Shown here: one piece after another, positions 1-10,504 of the stretch
How positions within the stretch are numbered: position 1 is the first letter of the stretch
Layout of the letters: every line of letters begins with the position of its first letter
Assembly (NCBI RefSeq): GCF_905171775.1
Contig: NC_053501.1
Coordinates: forward strand, 12,616,844 to 12,680,843
DNA from: Rana temporaria
Taxonomy: Eukaryota; Chordata; Amphibia; Anura; Ranidae
Direction: 5' to 3'
Length of the DNA: 64,000 nt
Notes under the pieces: generated by a model
The model's input: the letters and a program-made list of their open reading frames with translations, nothing else
What the model was told of the DNA's origin: nothing
Databases searched by the model: none
Program-made: the position numbers and the translations under genes

Positions 1-214
1 ATGGCAATCACAGCCAGGGAGGCAATAAGGAGAGAAAGGGGGCGGGGGCCGAGCAGTGGCTTTGTGTGTGAATGGACACAGATCTGCCGCTGGGGGGCAC
101 TTGGCAGGAGGGAAGGTCCTGGAGTGCTGGAGGAGGACCCAAGACGAGGAGGATCAGGGCTGCTCTGTGTAAAACCAACTACACAGAGCAGGTAAGTATA
201 ATATGTTTTTTTTT
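1..214. repeat. Dispersed repeat, relative of 46905-47080
   Basis: The stretch resembles the reverse complement of 46905-47080. A translated reading shows matching strings (GRREGPG, RRGGSGLLC against DRREGPG, RRGGSGLLC), used here only as an alignment aid. It ends in a GGTAAGTAT string just before a TTAA-bounded element, as the other copy does at about 47690. I see no evidence that it is a gene. It is probably the interior of a T2-like repeat cut by the window start. Confidence 0.6.
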
Positions 215-1264
215 TTAACCGCTTCAATACTCGCCCATTGTCAAATGATGTCCACAGGAGGGATCTCCTATCCTGGGTGGAAGTCATATGACGTCCTGGG
301 CTTCCCGGCCATCTAGGGGGCGCGTGTGCACCTACGGCATCTAACGGGACCCGGTGCGCGTGCCCGGCAGACGACATGTCCCCCGGGGAAACCCACGACT
401 GCCCGTGATCACGGCTGGACTGTGGATCTGTGTGTGTAAACACACAGATTCACATCCTGTCAGAGGTGAGGAGACCGATGTGTGTTCCCAGTACAAAGGA
501 GCACAGATCGGTCTCCTCCCCTTGTGAGTCCCCTCGCCCTAAAGTTAGAATCACTCTCTAGGGAACATATTTAACCCCTTCAGAGCCCCTAGTGGTTAAC
601 CGCTTCCCTGCCAGTCACATTTACACAGTAATCAGTGCAGTTTTTTAGCAATAATCGATGTATAAATGTGACTGGTCCCAAAAACGTGTCAAAAGTGTCC
701 GATGTGCCCGTCGCAATGTCACGGTCACAATAACAATCTCAGATCGCCGCCATTACTAGTAAAAAAAAATAAAAAAAATTAAAATGCCATAAATCTATCA
801 CCTATTTTGTAGCTGATATAACTTTTGCGCAAACCATTCAATAAACGCTTATTGCGATTTTTTTTACCAAAATTATGTAGACGAATACGTATCGGTCTAA
901 ACTGAGGATTCATGTTAATTTTTTTTTAATTGTGATATCTATTAACCACTTGGTATCAATTGCAGGGAGGACATCTATAGACGTCCTCGCCTCCTTCGGC
1001 CACTGGGGGGGCGCGCACGCACACGCCCACCACGTCACTGCAGTGCTGATGCGCGTGCCTGGCGGGCCGAGATGTCCGCCAGGTACTCGCGATCGGCGGT
1101 TACATAGGGACACAGATCGGTCACCTCCCCCAGTCAGTCCCCTCCCCCCACAGTTAGGAACACTATGCAGGGCACACAATTGTCAGTTAAAGCAACGCAG
1201 TGCCGAATCGCAAAAACTGGCCAGGTCCTTTAGCTGCCTAAAGGTCCGGGTCTTAAGTGGTTAA
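215..1264. mobile_element. Family A repeat, TTAA-bounded (composite)
   Basis: It begins TTAACCGCTTC and ends CTTAAGTGGTTAA, the mirrored termini of the family. Internal marks shared with 38269-39293 and with the reversed copies at 47764 and 55533 are the ATCGCCGCCATTACTAGTA block, the CAATAAACGCTTATTGCG block and the CTGAGGATT block. A second family-type start near 942 (TTAACCACTTG) suggests two copies, one inside the other or fused. No coding potential is visible. The TTAA at both ends fits TTAA-targeting DNA transposons (piggyBac or Kolobok); the exact superfamily is inference. Confidence 0.7.
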
Positions 1265-1614
1265 GCTAGTGCATTGTTGGTTCACTTACCTTGTCCTTAG
1301 ATTTCCCTTTTTTTTTTTTTTATTATATATATATATATTTTTTTATTCATTAGATTTCCCTTGTTTTTTTGTCTTTGTTTTCTTTGTCTGAATTTCTCAC
1401 TTCCTGTTCCTCCTCAGTAAGCTGTTCTAAATGACTTTCCACCGCTCGGATGATGGGGGAAGCTTACTGAGGAAAAACAGGAAGTGAGAAATGCAAACAA
1501 AGAAAAAAAAACATTTAGAAGGGAAATGGAAGGAAAAGATAAGTGAACCAACAATGCACTAGCTTAAAGAAACCTATTTAGAAAAATAAAGTCAAGCCTT
1601 TACAACCCCTTTAA
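1261..1614. mobile_element. T2-like MITE (family F), left end truncated
   Basis: The right end reads CCTTTACAACCCCTTTAA, identical to the right end of 13591-14872. The two arms (GTGCATTGTTGGTTCACTTAC and its complement near 1545) pair as a hairpin around a short centre. The first TTAA is shared with the end of the preceding family A copy. The TTAAAGG terminal motif with TTAA duplication is the known signature of T2/Kolobok MITEs in Xenopus. The left terminal ~45 bp present in the 13591 copy are missing here. Confidence 0.7.
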
Positions 1615-1650
1615 GGCTTACCTGTAGCTACCCTGGATATCTCTAAAACC

Positions 1651-2074
1651 CATACCTCCCAACATTTTCAGATAGGAATGAGGCACATCTACTAGCAAAC
1701 ATAGGTAGGCATAGGACACGCCCCCTGCCAGACCCCCTTAAAGGAGAATTAGCCCAAAAAAAGGTTAAATAAATCCACAAGGGCTTTTTTTTTATCACTA
1801 CTCTTCTTTTATATTGTCTTTGAAAATTTACAAATGCAGCAATTTAGAATTTGGATGAAAGGTTTAGCACTGAGTGAGTGAGAAACTTATATAGTGCAAC
1901 ACATGCGAACTGAATCGCCACTGGGAAATACTTTTTGAAAGATAAAAGTGCATTTTATATTCAACTATATGGATCAGACCAAAATGAGGGACAAATGAGG
2001 GGCAAAGAGGCACAGAGGGGCATTGCTCGGAATCAGGGACAGACCCTCGAAATCAGGGACAGTTGGGAGCTATG
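1651..2074. mobile_element. Inverted-repeat element with CATACCTCCCAAC ends
   Basis: It starts CATACCTCCCAACATTTTC and ends GACAGTTGGGAGCTATG, an imperfect terminal inverted repeat. Repeated GGGACA and AGGGGCA strings lie near the right end. Flanks CTAAAACC (1643-1650) and CCTAAACC (2075-2082) agree at 6 of 8 positions, so an 8-bp target duplication is possible. A LINE tail (1881-1925) lies inside. Confidence 0.55.
1881..1925 (-). mobile_element. LINE 3' tail fragment
   Basis: Read on the minus strand it gives GGCGATTCAGTTCGCATGTG followed by a TGCACTATATAAG-like string. This matches the tail that follows the reverse-transcriptase end at 15449-15523. Only the 3' terminal ~45 bp remain, typical of 5'-truncated LINE insertion. 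Confidence 0.6.
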
Positions 2075-2082
2075 CCTAAACC

Positions 2083-2940
2083 TGCACGTTGTGTGCCGTT
2101 GCTTCAGTTAGGTGTGCCGTTACCGGCAGCTCTCGCGCGTATGCTCACAGCTCCGGTCAATCACAGCGCTGGAGCCGCAATACCCGGAAGTAAGCCCCGG
2201 GAGAGATCAGAACAAAAAGGTGGACAACGGAAGAGCAAAAATGAATAGAGGGTTTTGGTTCCAAAAGATGAACAGTCCTTTCAAATAGGTGACAGTTGGG
2301 ACTATACTTCGGGTTACTCAAAAAAAAAATTTTTGATAAAGAGGCAAAACGTGCAGCATCTTAGTTTATCTTGTTTTTTTTTCCATGCTACTTTTAGTAC
2401 ACTTCCTCTCCGAGTCAAAAATATCACCCTACGTACATCTGCATCGATTGCGCTCTCTTCTTCCCGCTGTGCTTGTAATATAAAAAGCTGATTACATTTT
2501 TAGATCCCAATCATCAGTTATTTTGCATGGCATTGGCAGAGGTTAATAACTTTGCACGCTGCTGGACTCTAAATAGACTAATTAAGATGTTAAATGTGTA
2601 CGATTATAGGCGTTCGATGCCCTGCTGGAATAATATATTGACCTGAAGATAAGCCCTTGGTTCCACAAGCACTGAGGTGTATGACAGTTGAACTTATTCA
2701 TTAGAATTTTATATGTTTACAGCCAAGCTACAAATGGAAACATTTTGCACGCTATACACATGGCTGACCGGTTAGATACATGTCCTAAATGTCTACCGTT
2801 TGTCCTTATTGTTTGAACAGTTCAAATGCTGAACCCGCCAAGCTCAGGAAGACTAGGGAAGAGCAAAACTGATTTTTTATTCCCCTAAAACTTTGGCAAA
2901 AATTTGGTTTCAACAACATTGTACCATTTTGGTTAACAAT
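2083..2940. other. Low-repeat stretch, no gene seen
   Basis: No family from this window recurs here and no convincing reading frame exists. The part from about 2500 to 2800 is AT-rich with homeodomain-like TAATTAAG and ATTAG strings and no internal repeats. It could be single-copy sequence. Confidence 0.4.
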
Positions 2941-3631
2941 GGGCCAGATTCACAGTGAGAGTACGCCGGCGTATCTACTGATACTCCGGCGTATTTTCAA
3001 ATTTGCCGCGTCGTATCTTTAGTTTGAATCCTCAAACCAAGATACGACGGCTTCGATCCGACAGGCGTACGGCTTCGTATGCCTTCGGATCGTAGGTGCA
3101 ATACTTCGGCGCCCGCTGGGTGGAGTTTGCGTCTTTTTCCGCGTCGGGTATGCTAATTAGCTTTTTCCGGCGATCCACGAAGGTACGCGCGGCCGTCACA
3201 TTCTTTTAGTCGGCTTTTCCTGGCCTATAGTTGGAGCTGCTATTTCGTGGCGTATAGATAGACTTGCCATGTTAAAGTATGGCCGTCGTTCCCGCGTCAA
3301 ATTTTTCAAAAAAAAATTTTCGTAAGTCGTCCGTGAATAGGAAAGGACGTAACTCACGTCTACGTTCAAAAAATCACGTCGGTGCGACGTCATTTTGCAC
3401 ATAGCATGGCGGGAAATTTCGAAATGGAGCATGCGCATTTCAATCGGCGCGGGGACGCGCTTCATTTAAATGAAACACGCCCCCTACCCGCCCAATTTGA
3501 AATACGCGCCGAGAAATACACTAACTTACGGCGCAAAATCTTCCTGGATTCGAAATTCCGCCAGGTAAGATATGGCGGCGTAGCGTATCTCTGATACGCT
3601 GCACCAGGGCAAATGTCTGTGAATCTGGCCC
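2941..3631. mobile_element. Family B MITE, full length
   Basis: Ends are GGGCCAGATTCACAG and CTGTGAATCTGGCCC. The flanking triplet AAT is present at 2938-2940 and 3632-3634, a 3-bp target duplication. Subterminal palindromes (GTACGCCGGCGTATC type) are the family hallmark. No transposase is encoded. Three-base duplications with a central A/T resemble PIF/Harbinger elements; that assignment is inference. Confidence 0.8.
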
Positions 3632-3659
3632 AATTAATCAATGTAAAAAGGCAAAACTA

Positions 3660-4071
3660 ATGCCGCGTACACACGATCATTTTTCAGGGTTGTAAAAAAA
3701 CAAAGTTTTTCAGGCTCTTGATCATTAAAACGGGCTTGCCTACACACGATCGTGAAAAAAAATGCTCTAGCAAAGCGTGGTGACGTTCAACACGTACGAC
3801 GGCACTATATAGGGGAAGTTCCATGCGGATGACGCCACCCTTTGGGCTGCTTTAGCTGATTTTGTGTTAGTAAAAGACGATTCACGCCTTTCTGTCTGTT
3901 ACAGCGTGATGAATGTGCTTACTCCATTACGAACGCTAGTTTTACCAGAACGAGCGCTCCCGTCTTATAACCTGCTTCTGAGCATGCGTGGGTTTTTCAC
4001 TTTGTTAAAGCCCACACACGACTGTTTTTTACAACCCGAAAAACAACGTTTCCAGAATACGCTTAAACGGC
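3660..4071. mobile_element. Family C MITE, right end lost
   Basis: It starts ATGCCGCGTACACACGATC after a TA. It shares with 16327-16813 the internal block GGGCTGCTTTAGCTGATTT and the TCTGTCTGTTACAGCGTGATG block. The right terminal inverted repeat is missing; the sequence passes into a small family B derivative at 4072. Confidence 0.75.
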
Positions 4072-4136
4072 ATAGATTCAGAGTTACGACGGCGTATCTA
4101 CTGATACGCCGGCGTAACTCTACGTGAATCTAGCCC
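4072..4136. mobile_element. Mini family B palindrome (ends only)
   Basis: A ~60-bp hairpin: AGATTCAGAGTTACGACG pairs imperfectly with the complement ending CGTGAATCT, around the usual GTATCTACTGATACGCC centre. It looks like a family B copy reduced to its two termini. Confidence 0.6.
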
Positions 4137-4195
4137 TATATCTTTAAATATTTTTGCAGCCATTTATTAAATACACATTTTTATAAAAAATTGAA

Positions 4196-4500
4196 TTGAA
4201 AGAAAATTTAGTGTACACAAACACAATAAAATACCTACAGTTTTTCTCAAATTTAAAAGATGCTGTTGTATCAAAAGATGCATCAAGTAAATCAAGATTT
4301 AAAAGTTTGCATGCCCGTGTAATGGCAAAAAACTACAGCACCAAAAAATTGTCCATAGGTGACACTTTAATAGCCCTTACAAGTAATTCGTTTAAAGTTA
4401 ACTGTAAATGATGGCCCTAGAACTATTGTTCTCTCTTCAATGTTCATGGCGATACCCCACATGTGTAGTGCAATTGCTGTTTAGGTATGCACGCCAGACT
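4196..4500. repeat. Diverged family A3 remnant
   Basis: The strings GATACCCCACATGTGTAG and a CCATAGGTGACACTTTAATAG-like block correspond to GATACCTCACATGTGGGG and CCATAGGCAACGCTTTAATT in the copy at 23792-24651. Similarity is patchy, so this is an old copy. The open frame across it has no recognisable product. Confidence 0.4.
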
Positions 4501-4587
4501 TATTGCACGCCGTTTGGCGGGGGGGGGGGGTGATTTTACTAATTTATTTATTTTTATATTTTACATTTATTTTAATTTAAAAGCCAA

Positions 4588-4760
4588 AGCAAGCCCCTTG
4601 AGAACGTCTTCTGGGACGAAACATGTCGGGGAGCGGCCTGTGCTGACATCATCCTGCTGCTGGATTGAGAAGTGGATGGGTTGTTTTTTTTGCTCGTATA
4701 CTCTGCTGCTTGTTGTATGTACCTTTCTTTGTTGCTAATTAAATGAATTAAACAGAAAAA
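4588..4760 (+). repeat. P-type repeat with hammerhead-like core
   Basis: Core: CCCC (4594-4597), TTGAGAA (4598-4604), GTC/GAC stem II (4606-4608, 4615-4617), GAAA (4618-4621), palindrome ACATGT ending in the triplet GTC (4625-4627), then GGGG (4628-4631), which pairs with the CCCC as stem I. Two core positions deviate from the CUGANGA consensus (C3 to T, G8 to A), so activity is unlikely. An AATTAAATGAATTAAAC string follows about 110 bp downstream. Confidence 0.45.
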
Positions 4761-5374
4761 TGGAGCTTGTTATTTGTTTTCTTTGATGTGATCCTGACAT
4801 ATGCTGAGCGAAGGTTATGGCTGCAGCTGAATTCCTTTGATCTCTGCTGGTGTGCTTTGTGGTTACCAAACATCCCAAGGCATTTACATTGTGTGTGAAC
4901 TGACCTCTCTGAAGCTCAGAGGTCGATTCATCTGGTAAGATTCTGTCATTTCATATATTGGTGGTGGGGTCACAAGGGATTTTGAAGTTTTCATATCACA
5001 GGAACACAATTATATTAGATATGTTGGACTTGTATACACATTTTTCGCACAGAAGGGTGTTAAGTAATTTAAAGGTATAACGCAACAATTGTTCCTTGTA
5101 GATGTATCTGTGTGTTTTTGAGTGCTACTGTACATTTTTCTCATGGTTATTATTACCTGTATTTAATATTTCTTTGCACCAGGCACAGTTTTTTTCTTTC
5201 CTTCTTTCTTTCTTTTTTATTTTTTATCTATTTAATTTTTTTTATAATTTAAATTAATATCATTTTATTTTTTTGACACATTTTTTGCTATCACAAGGGA
5301 GCAAAAAAGCCACCTTATGATAGCTTAGGGCAGGTGACAGGTTCTCTTTTTGAATGCACAAATTTGCCAGCAAC
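4761..5374. other. Low-repeat stretch with T-rich tract and A3 scrap
   Basis: 4761-5190 has no recurrence within the window and no convincing reading frame. 5190-5280 is T-rich. 5281-5360 (TATCACAAGGGA and GTGACAGGTTCTCTTTTT) matches the end of the A3 block near 24450-24515 and is probably a fragment of it. Confidence 0.4.
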
Positions 5375-6180
5375 GCTATGGGGGTTATTTACGAAAGGCA
5401 AATCCACTTTGCACTACAAGTGCAAACTACGGGCCAGATTCACAAATGAGATACGACGGCGTTTCTCCTGATACGCCGTCGTATCTCTGTTTCTATCTAT
5501 GCGACTGATTCATAGAATCAGTTACGCATAGATAGCCATAAGATCCGACAGATGTAATTGTTTTACACTGTCGGATCTTAAGATGCAATACCGCGGCCGC
5601 CGCTGGGGGGAGTTTGCGTCGTAAACCAGCGTCGGGTATGCAAATTAGGAGTTACGGCGATCCCCGACGGTTTTTCGCGTTCGCTACGTCGCCGCTAGTC
5701 TAGTTTCCCGTCGCAAAGTTAGTCGTTTTTTTTGGTGCCTTAACTTTACACAGCAATCGTATTGCTGTATAAAGTATGGCCGTCGTTCCCGCGTCGAAAT
5801 TTAAAAAATAACGTCGCTTGCGTAAGCCGTCCGGGAATACGGAATTACGTTACGCGCGTCACCGTTCAAAAAAATGACGTCACTTCGCGCAAAGCACGGC
5901 GGGAGTTCGGAAACGGAGCATGCGCGGTAGGTCCGGCGCTGGAGCGCGCCTAATTTAAATGGCACACGCCCATTTGAATTGCCCCGCCGTGCGCCGGAGG
6001 CCGCCGGCGTAGGTTTTCATCGCAAGTGCTTGGTGAATCAGGCACTTGCGATGAAAAATTGCGGCGGTGTAACGTATCTACGATACGTTACGCCGCCGCT
6101 CTTCTATGTGAATCTGGTCCTACAAGTGCAAAGTGCACTTGAAATTGCATTGAAAATCGCACACGTTCCTGGACTTTGAA
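5375..6180. repeat. GTTATTTACGAAAGGC repeat split by family B
   Basis: The left part (5375-5430) and right part (6121-6180) form one run of CTACAAGTGCAAAGTGCACTTG character once the B element is removed. The repeated triplet TAC at the junctions marks the insertion. The host repeat itself is short and non-coding. Confidence 0.55.
5431..6120. mobile_element. Family B MITE, full length
   Basis: Ends GGGCCAGATTCACA and TGTGAATCTGGTCC; target duplication TAC at 5428-5430 and 6121-6123. It holds the family's internal palindromes (GATACGACGGCGTTTCTCC region, CGGATCTTAAGATGC) and a second inverted pair ending near GCACTTGCGATGAAAA. Length and layout match 45545-46234, which lies in opposite orientation. 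Confidence 0.85.
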
Positions 6181-6250
6181 AATGGCTCGTGGAAAGAAGG
6201 TGGGTGCTGAAACGATCACCAGCTGGGCACTGGAACCATCAAACAAATAA

Positions 6251-6475
6251 AAAATATTCGCCAGCGCTCCATGGATCGCAGATAACGTCCAAAAAATGTT
6301 AATACAAAAAAGGCATTACAAAAAGTGCAACGTTTCTAGCCCACGCAGGACCTCTTCGTACTTGACGGACAAAGCGGTCCTGCGTGGCCTCGAAACGTTG
6401 CACTTTTTGTAATGCCTTTTTTGTATTTAAATTTTTTGGATGTTATCTGCGATCCATGATGTGCTGGCGAATATT
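6251..6475. repeat. ~100-bp inverted repeat of a P-like unit
   Basis: Left arm 6251-6351 and right arm 6377-6475 are near-perfect complements around a ~25-bp centre. Each arm carries GAAACGTTGCACTTTTTG and a GGTCCTGCGTGG stem. This is either a head-to-head pair of the P-type repeat or a fold-back element. The hammerhead core is poorly preserved (TTGACGGA instead of CUGANGA). Confidence 0.55.
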
Positions 6476-6529
6476 TTTTATATTTTTTTAAATTAATTAT
6501 AACATGTATGTCGGTCAGAAAGCGGTTAT

Positions 6530-7924
6530 TAGTGTTGAGCAGAATACGCCATATTCGATTTTGCGATATATCTCGAATATATAGTCGAATATTCAAGATA
6601 TATTCGCTAAATTCGAATATTCGTGATATTTTATCGAAATGAAATGATTGCGAATTTTCGCTATTGCGAATGCGAAAATAATTGCGAATTTTCGATAACT
6701 GCGGTAGGAGCACTCTGATTGGCTCAGAATATTCGTGATATTTTACAATACAAAATAATTGCGAATATTCGGCAAATGCGGAAGGAGCACTCTGATTGGC
6801 TCAGAATATTCGTGATATTTTACAATACAAAATAATTGCGAATATTCGGCAAATGCGGAAGGAGCACTCTGATTGGCTCAGAATATTCTTGATATTTTAC
6901 AATACAAAATAATTGCGAATATTCGGCAAATGCAGAAGGAGCACTCTGATTGGCTCAGAATATTCTTGATATTTTACAATACAAAATAATTGCGAATATT
7001 CGGCAAATGCGGAAGGAGCACTCTGATTGGCTCAGAATATTCTTGATATTTTACAATACAAAATAATTGCAAATATTCGGCAAATGCGGAAGGAGCACTC
7101 TGATTGGCTCAGAATATTCGTGATATTTTACAATAGAAAATAAAAAGTGTTTTGCATTGGTGGTGATTCTTTACTCTATCCATCTGTCACAGCCGTTTGT
7201 CAATCAAACACCTTGAAGATTGAACACGTTCATGCTGCATGCTTTGGACTTTTTTTCACTTCACATATCAAAGACATTTTTATGAAAGATTATTTTTCTA
7301 TTATTGGGACTATATTTCTTTATATATTTGTTTCACTGTGTATTTCACAAGTTATTTGCGCTTGCTTATTTTATAATTTGCCCACATGTCTTGTCACTAG
7401 ACATATTTTTTATTCTTGTAGAGCGACTCCATTTTCTGTCTTGTATTAATTTATGTTGTATAACATTTTTGAGTTGCTGCTGTATTCTCCCCTTTTTTTA
7501 AGGTATGCGCAATTTTTTCCTTCTTACAAAAAAAAATAATATCAAACATACAAATATTCATAACAGAAACATACACAAAGCCCCCCTTTTGCATCAGAGA
7601 CAATCAGAGTTCTCCTACCACAGTTATCGAAAATTCGCAATCATTTTCGCATTCGCATTAGCGAAAATTCGCATTTTTTTTTTTTTTATATTCGGCAACA
7701 TAAAAGGATCGCCTCAGCTTAGCTACTCGGCCCAGGGTCTCTAATCATACCAGCAATGCTTTTAGACGTCGATAGGATGTGATCTGTTTTAAAAATAAAA
7801 TTGAAAAAATGTGAATATTCGGAATTGCGAATATTCATTGCGAAATTCGAAATATATCGCGAATACTCGAATATGCCATATTCGAGCCGAATATTCGCAA
7901 TACGAATATTCGTGAGCAACACTA
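6530..7924. mobile_element. hAT-like non-autonomous palindromic element
   Basis: It starts TAGTGTTGAGCAGAATA and ends AATATTCGTGAGCAACACTA. The 8-bp sequence GCGGTTAT flanks both ends exactly (6522-6529, 7925-7932), the duplication length typical of hAT transposons. Both arms are rich in CGAATATTCG. The interior holds a 77-bp tandem array (6690-7138) and about 470 bp without coding features. No transposase is present. Confidence 0.8.
6690..7138. repeat. 77-bp tandem array, six units
   Basis: The box CACTCTGATTGGCTCAG recurs at 6711, 6788, 6865, 6942, 7019 and 7096, exactly every 77 bp. Units differ by only a few substitutions, for example TTCGTGAT against TTCTTGAT, so the array is young. It lies in the left half of the hAT-like element and has no matching expansion in the right arm. 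Confidence 0.9.
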
Positions 7925-7932
7925 GCGGTTAT

Positions 7933-8549
7933 TAGCCTAGTCACGTTTACAGCCCAGCTATTACAAATGATAGAAAAGTTTTTATCCTTTGTCTTAATGC
8001 ACAGATATTTTAGTTCAATTACCACGCAGCAGGGGGTGCCTGGCTAACGTCTATCGTTACAAAGGGGGCATGCAATATTAAAGTTGAGGAATGCTGAGAT
8101 AAATCACAACTGACACTTGAAAATAATATTCAGCATGAAAACCGCATTTACCCATAGGGCCCATTAAAAGCAGAATAAATGGGGAAAGCTTGCCATATTA
8201 AGAGTAAGAATTAATTAAAAAATGCTTGAGAGTAAACAGCTTGATCCTGAAATACTCCGATGTGTAACAGCGAAATGTGTTTTAATAGGCTCCACATTAT
8301 CTGTGCAAATAGAAAACAATGTTAATTCATTCATGGCTCATCAACAGACTCTTCATTAACGCTCATTTAATGGCCGGCCAAGCCGTCACAGTCACAGGCT
8401 CGTATACAGCATTTCACGCTGGCCACCGTGGCGAGAAAATTAATTCTTCTCTCGACATGATACATACATGCCATGGAAACGGAGAAGCCCACATTCATGG
8501 CACGTGCCCAAAACTTGAAGAGTCTTTAAAGCCCAATTGAACTTTTAGT
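7933..8549. other. Low-repeat island, candidate regulatory DNA
   Basis: It contains no family seen elsewhere in the window, no microsatellite and no good reading frame. It has balanced, complex sequence with ATTAATTAAAAAATG, CATTAACGCTCATTTAATGG and AAATTAATTC strings of homeodomain-site character. This is the texture of vertebrate conserved non-coding DNA, but conservation cannot be tested here. Confidence 0.35.
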
Positions 8550-9070
8550 TTAAAGCGGTGGTTCACCCTTAGAGAGCACTTTTTAGCCTTAGATTCCTGC
8601 TCGTTTTGTCTAGGGGAATCGGCTATTTGTTTTAAAATATGAGCCGTACTTACCCGTTTACGAGATGCATCCTCTCCGTCGCTTCCGGGTATGGGCTGTG
8701 GGACTGGGCGTTCCTTCTTGATTGACAGTCTTCCGAGAGGCTTCCGACGGTCGCATCCATCGCGTCACGATTTTCCGAAAGAAGCCGAACGTCGGTGCGC
8801 AGGCGCAGTATAGAGCCGCACCGTCGTTCGGCTTCTTTCGGCTATGAGTGACGTGATGGATGCGACCGTCGGAAGCCTCTCGGAAGACTGTCAATCAAGA
8901 AGGAACGCCCGCTCCCGAAGACCCATACCCGGAAGCGACGGAAGAAGATGCATCTCGAAAACGGTAAGTACTGCTCATATTTTAAAACAAATAGCCGATT
9001 CCCCTAGAACAAACGAGCAGGAAGCTAAGGGAAAAAAAAAAATTAAGAAATGGGTGAACTCCCGCTTTAA
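8550..9070. mobile_element. Family E T2-like MITE, long hairpin
   Basis: TTAA at both edges; ends TTAAAGCGGTGGTTCACCC and GGGTGAACTCCCGCTTTAA. The two ~230-bp halves are near complements (CGGAAGCCTCTCGGAAGAC against GTCTTCCGAGAGGCTTCCG) around a GC-rich centre at ~8800. Relatives sit at 35205 and 48532. It is non-coding. Confidence 0.85.
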
Positions 9071-9169
9071 ACCAGCTAAATACATTCCAGGTAGATCACA
9101 TCAATTGGTGCGCACATTTTTCTGTTCTGCACAAGCCTATCAGACATAAGCCACACCCTGAGTAGAAAA
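9071..9169. other. Short spacer
   Basis: No recognisable feature between the family E element and the next repeat. Confidence 0.3.
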
Positions 9170-9505
9170 GCCAGTTTTTTGGGTCACAGGCACCCCCCCC
9201 TGGTCGGTCAGTCGTTTACCAGCCCCGCACTTACCCCCATCTATCTATGTCATGGGCAGCGCTTCTCCAGGGCGGGGGCTTCCCCTTGGGTCTCCTCCTC
9301 CTCAGCTTCACAGCGACTTCCTCTGCATCTCCTCCCTCCTCTTCCTCTGCGGGCAATAAGATTGCTTCTCCTCTCGGACAATCAGGTGACGGGTCTCAGG
9401 ACCTGCCTCCTGATTGTCCGGGAGGAGAATCAGTAAGACAATAGCAAATATTAATTTGCTATTGTCACACAACTGGGTGGGGTCAGGGCACAGTGCTCTG
9501 TGCTA
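9170..9505. repeat. Dispersed repeat, relative of 17980-18345
   Basis: Shared blocks with the later copy are GGTCTCAGGACC, TTCCTGATT/CTCCTGATT, the AGACAATAGCAAATATTA against AGACATTAACAAATATTA block, and CAGGGCACAGTG. CAATCAGGTGACGGG and CCTGATTG form a weak hairpin. It is non-coding. Confidence 0.55.
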
Positions 9506-9988
9506 AGGATGGGTGAACGGTTCGGCCCGAGCATAAGTTCGGGCAGAACTTTCGTTGTTCGGTCATTCGGGAAACAGCCAACTTTAGGGACGTTTGACCG
9601 TTTGTTCGCCTCCCCCCCGAACTGAACAGTGCATTGCAAGCCCTGATTGACTGAAGCAGTGAAATCTTCAGCCAATCAGGGCACAGAGCACTGTCAGAGT
9701 CATGATTGGACACTGTCACCATGACTTAATCTAATCATGGCTCATTCCCCACAGTATAAAAGTATTCTTTCAATTTCGGCATGGAGAGAGATAGAACAGG
9801 GCTCTGTTCAGTTCTATTAGTTAGTGTGCTATACTGTGCTATTTGCTTCAATTGTCAGTGTAGAATTTTAGTTTAGTGTGTCTAGGGATAGTGTGAGTGT
9901 TGTGAGGAGGACCGTCATCCCAGCTTTGCATAATGTGCAGCTAGAGTAGGGACAGCTCAGATAGTTTCACTGTAGTGTAGTGAGATCA
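9506..9988 (+). repeat. Retroelement-like repeat with TATA motif, unclassified
   Basis: It starts TAAGGATGGGTGAACGGTTC. A TATAAAAG string sits at 9757, followed by a run of TTAGTGTGCTATACTGTGC and GTGTAGTGTAGTG character. The segment near 9930-9985 (GTGCAGCTAGAGTAGGGACAG) recurs at 10933-10975 (GTATAGCTGGAGTAGGGAGAG), so the intervening block may be an insertion. It could be an LTR/5' leader or a hAT end; no coding part is recognised. Confidence 0.35.
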
Positions 9989-10480
9989 TGGGGCTGATTT
10001 ACTATCCGATTGCGCCATGTTTAATGGCGCATCGTCGTGCGCCGGCAATGCAGCGCTATTCCGTATTTACTATTATGCAAAATGCGCCCAGGAGGGGGCG
10101 CACGGTGTGCCACTATGGACCTGGCGCACGGCATCTACAAATGTAAATTTGAGAGTGAGTTTATTATGGGGGGGATGTGGGATGATGTGGGGAAGTGTAG
10201 TGACATGTGTTTGTGTAACATATACGGCCTGAATAGAAAGTGAAAGTGACTTTTGTATAAAGCAGCCGCTGTGTCTGCTAGTACATTTAATCCTGTGGGA
10301 GGTTTATTTGTGTACTGCGCATGCGTGAGCGGCATTTTCGGCCATTCAGGTGCGCCTCTTTAATATGCCGGCAAAATCTTGGTAAATGTCAAGTGGCGCA
10401 GCTCCCTTTGCGTGGGTTGAAAAGGCGCACCTGAATAGCCAAATCTTTTTTAAGTTACGCTGACCATGAAGGGAAACTCT
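9989..10480. mobile_element. Partial MITE starting GGGGCTGATTTACTA
   Basis: The left end GGGGCTGATTTACTATCC resembles the GGGGCAGATTTATYAA ends of Xenopus Harbinger-type MITEs. The interior has CATTCAGGTGCGCC and its complement GGCGCACCTGAAT around 10348 and 10425, an inner hairpin. The matching right terminus is not found, so it is truncated. Confidence 0.4.
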
Positions 10481-10504
10481 GCACCAAATTTTAAATAAAA
10501 AAAC

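Noticed and set aside
6690..7138. CRISPR-like array of 77-bp period
   Set aside because: The whole 77 bp repeats, no spacers, and it lies in a hAT-like element.
8247..8285. Hammerhead-like string CCTGAAATAC ... GCGAAATGTGT
   Set aside because: The core does not match CUGANGA, no stem II before GAAA, no palindromic stem III.
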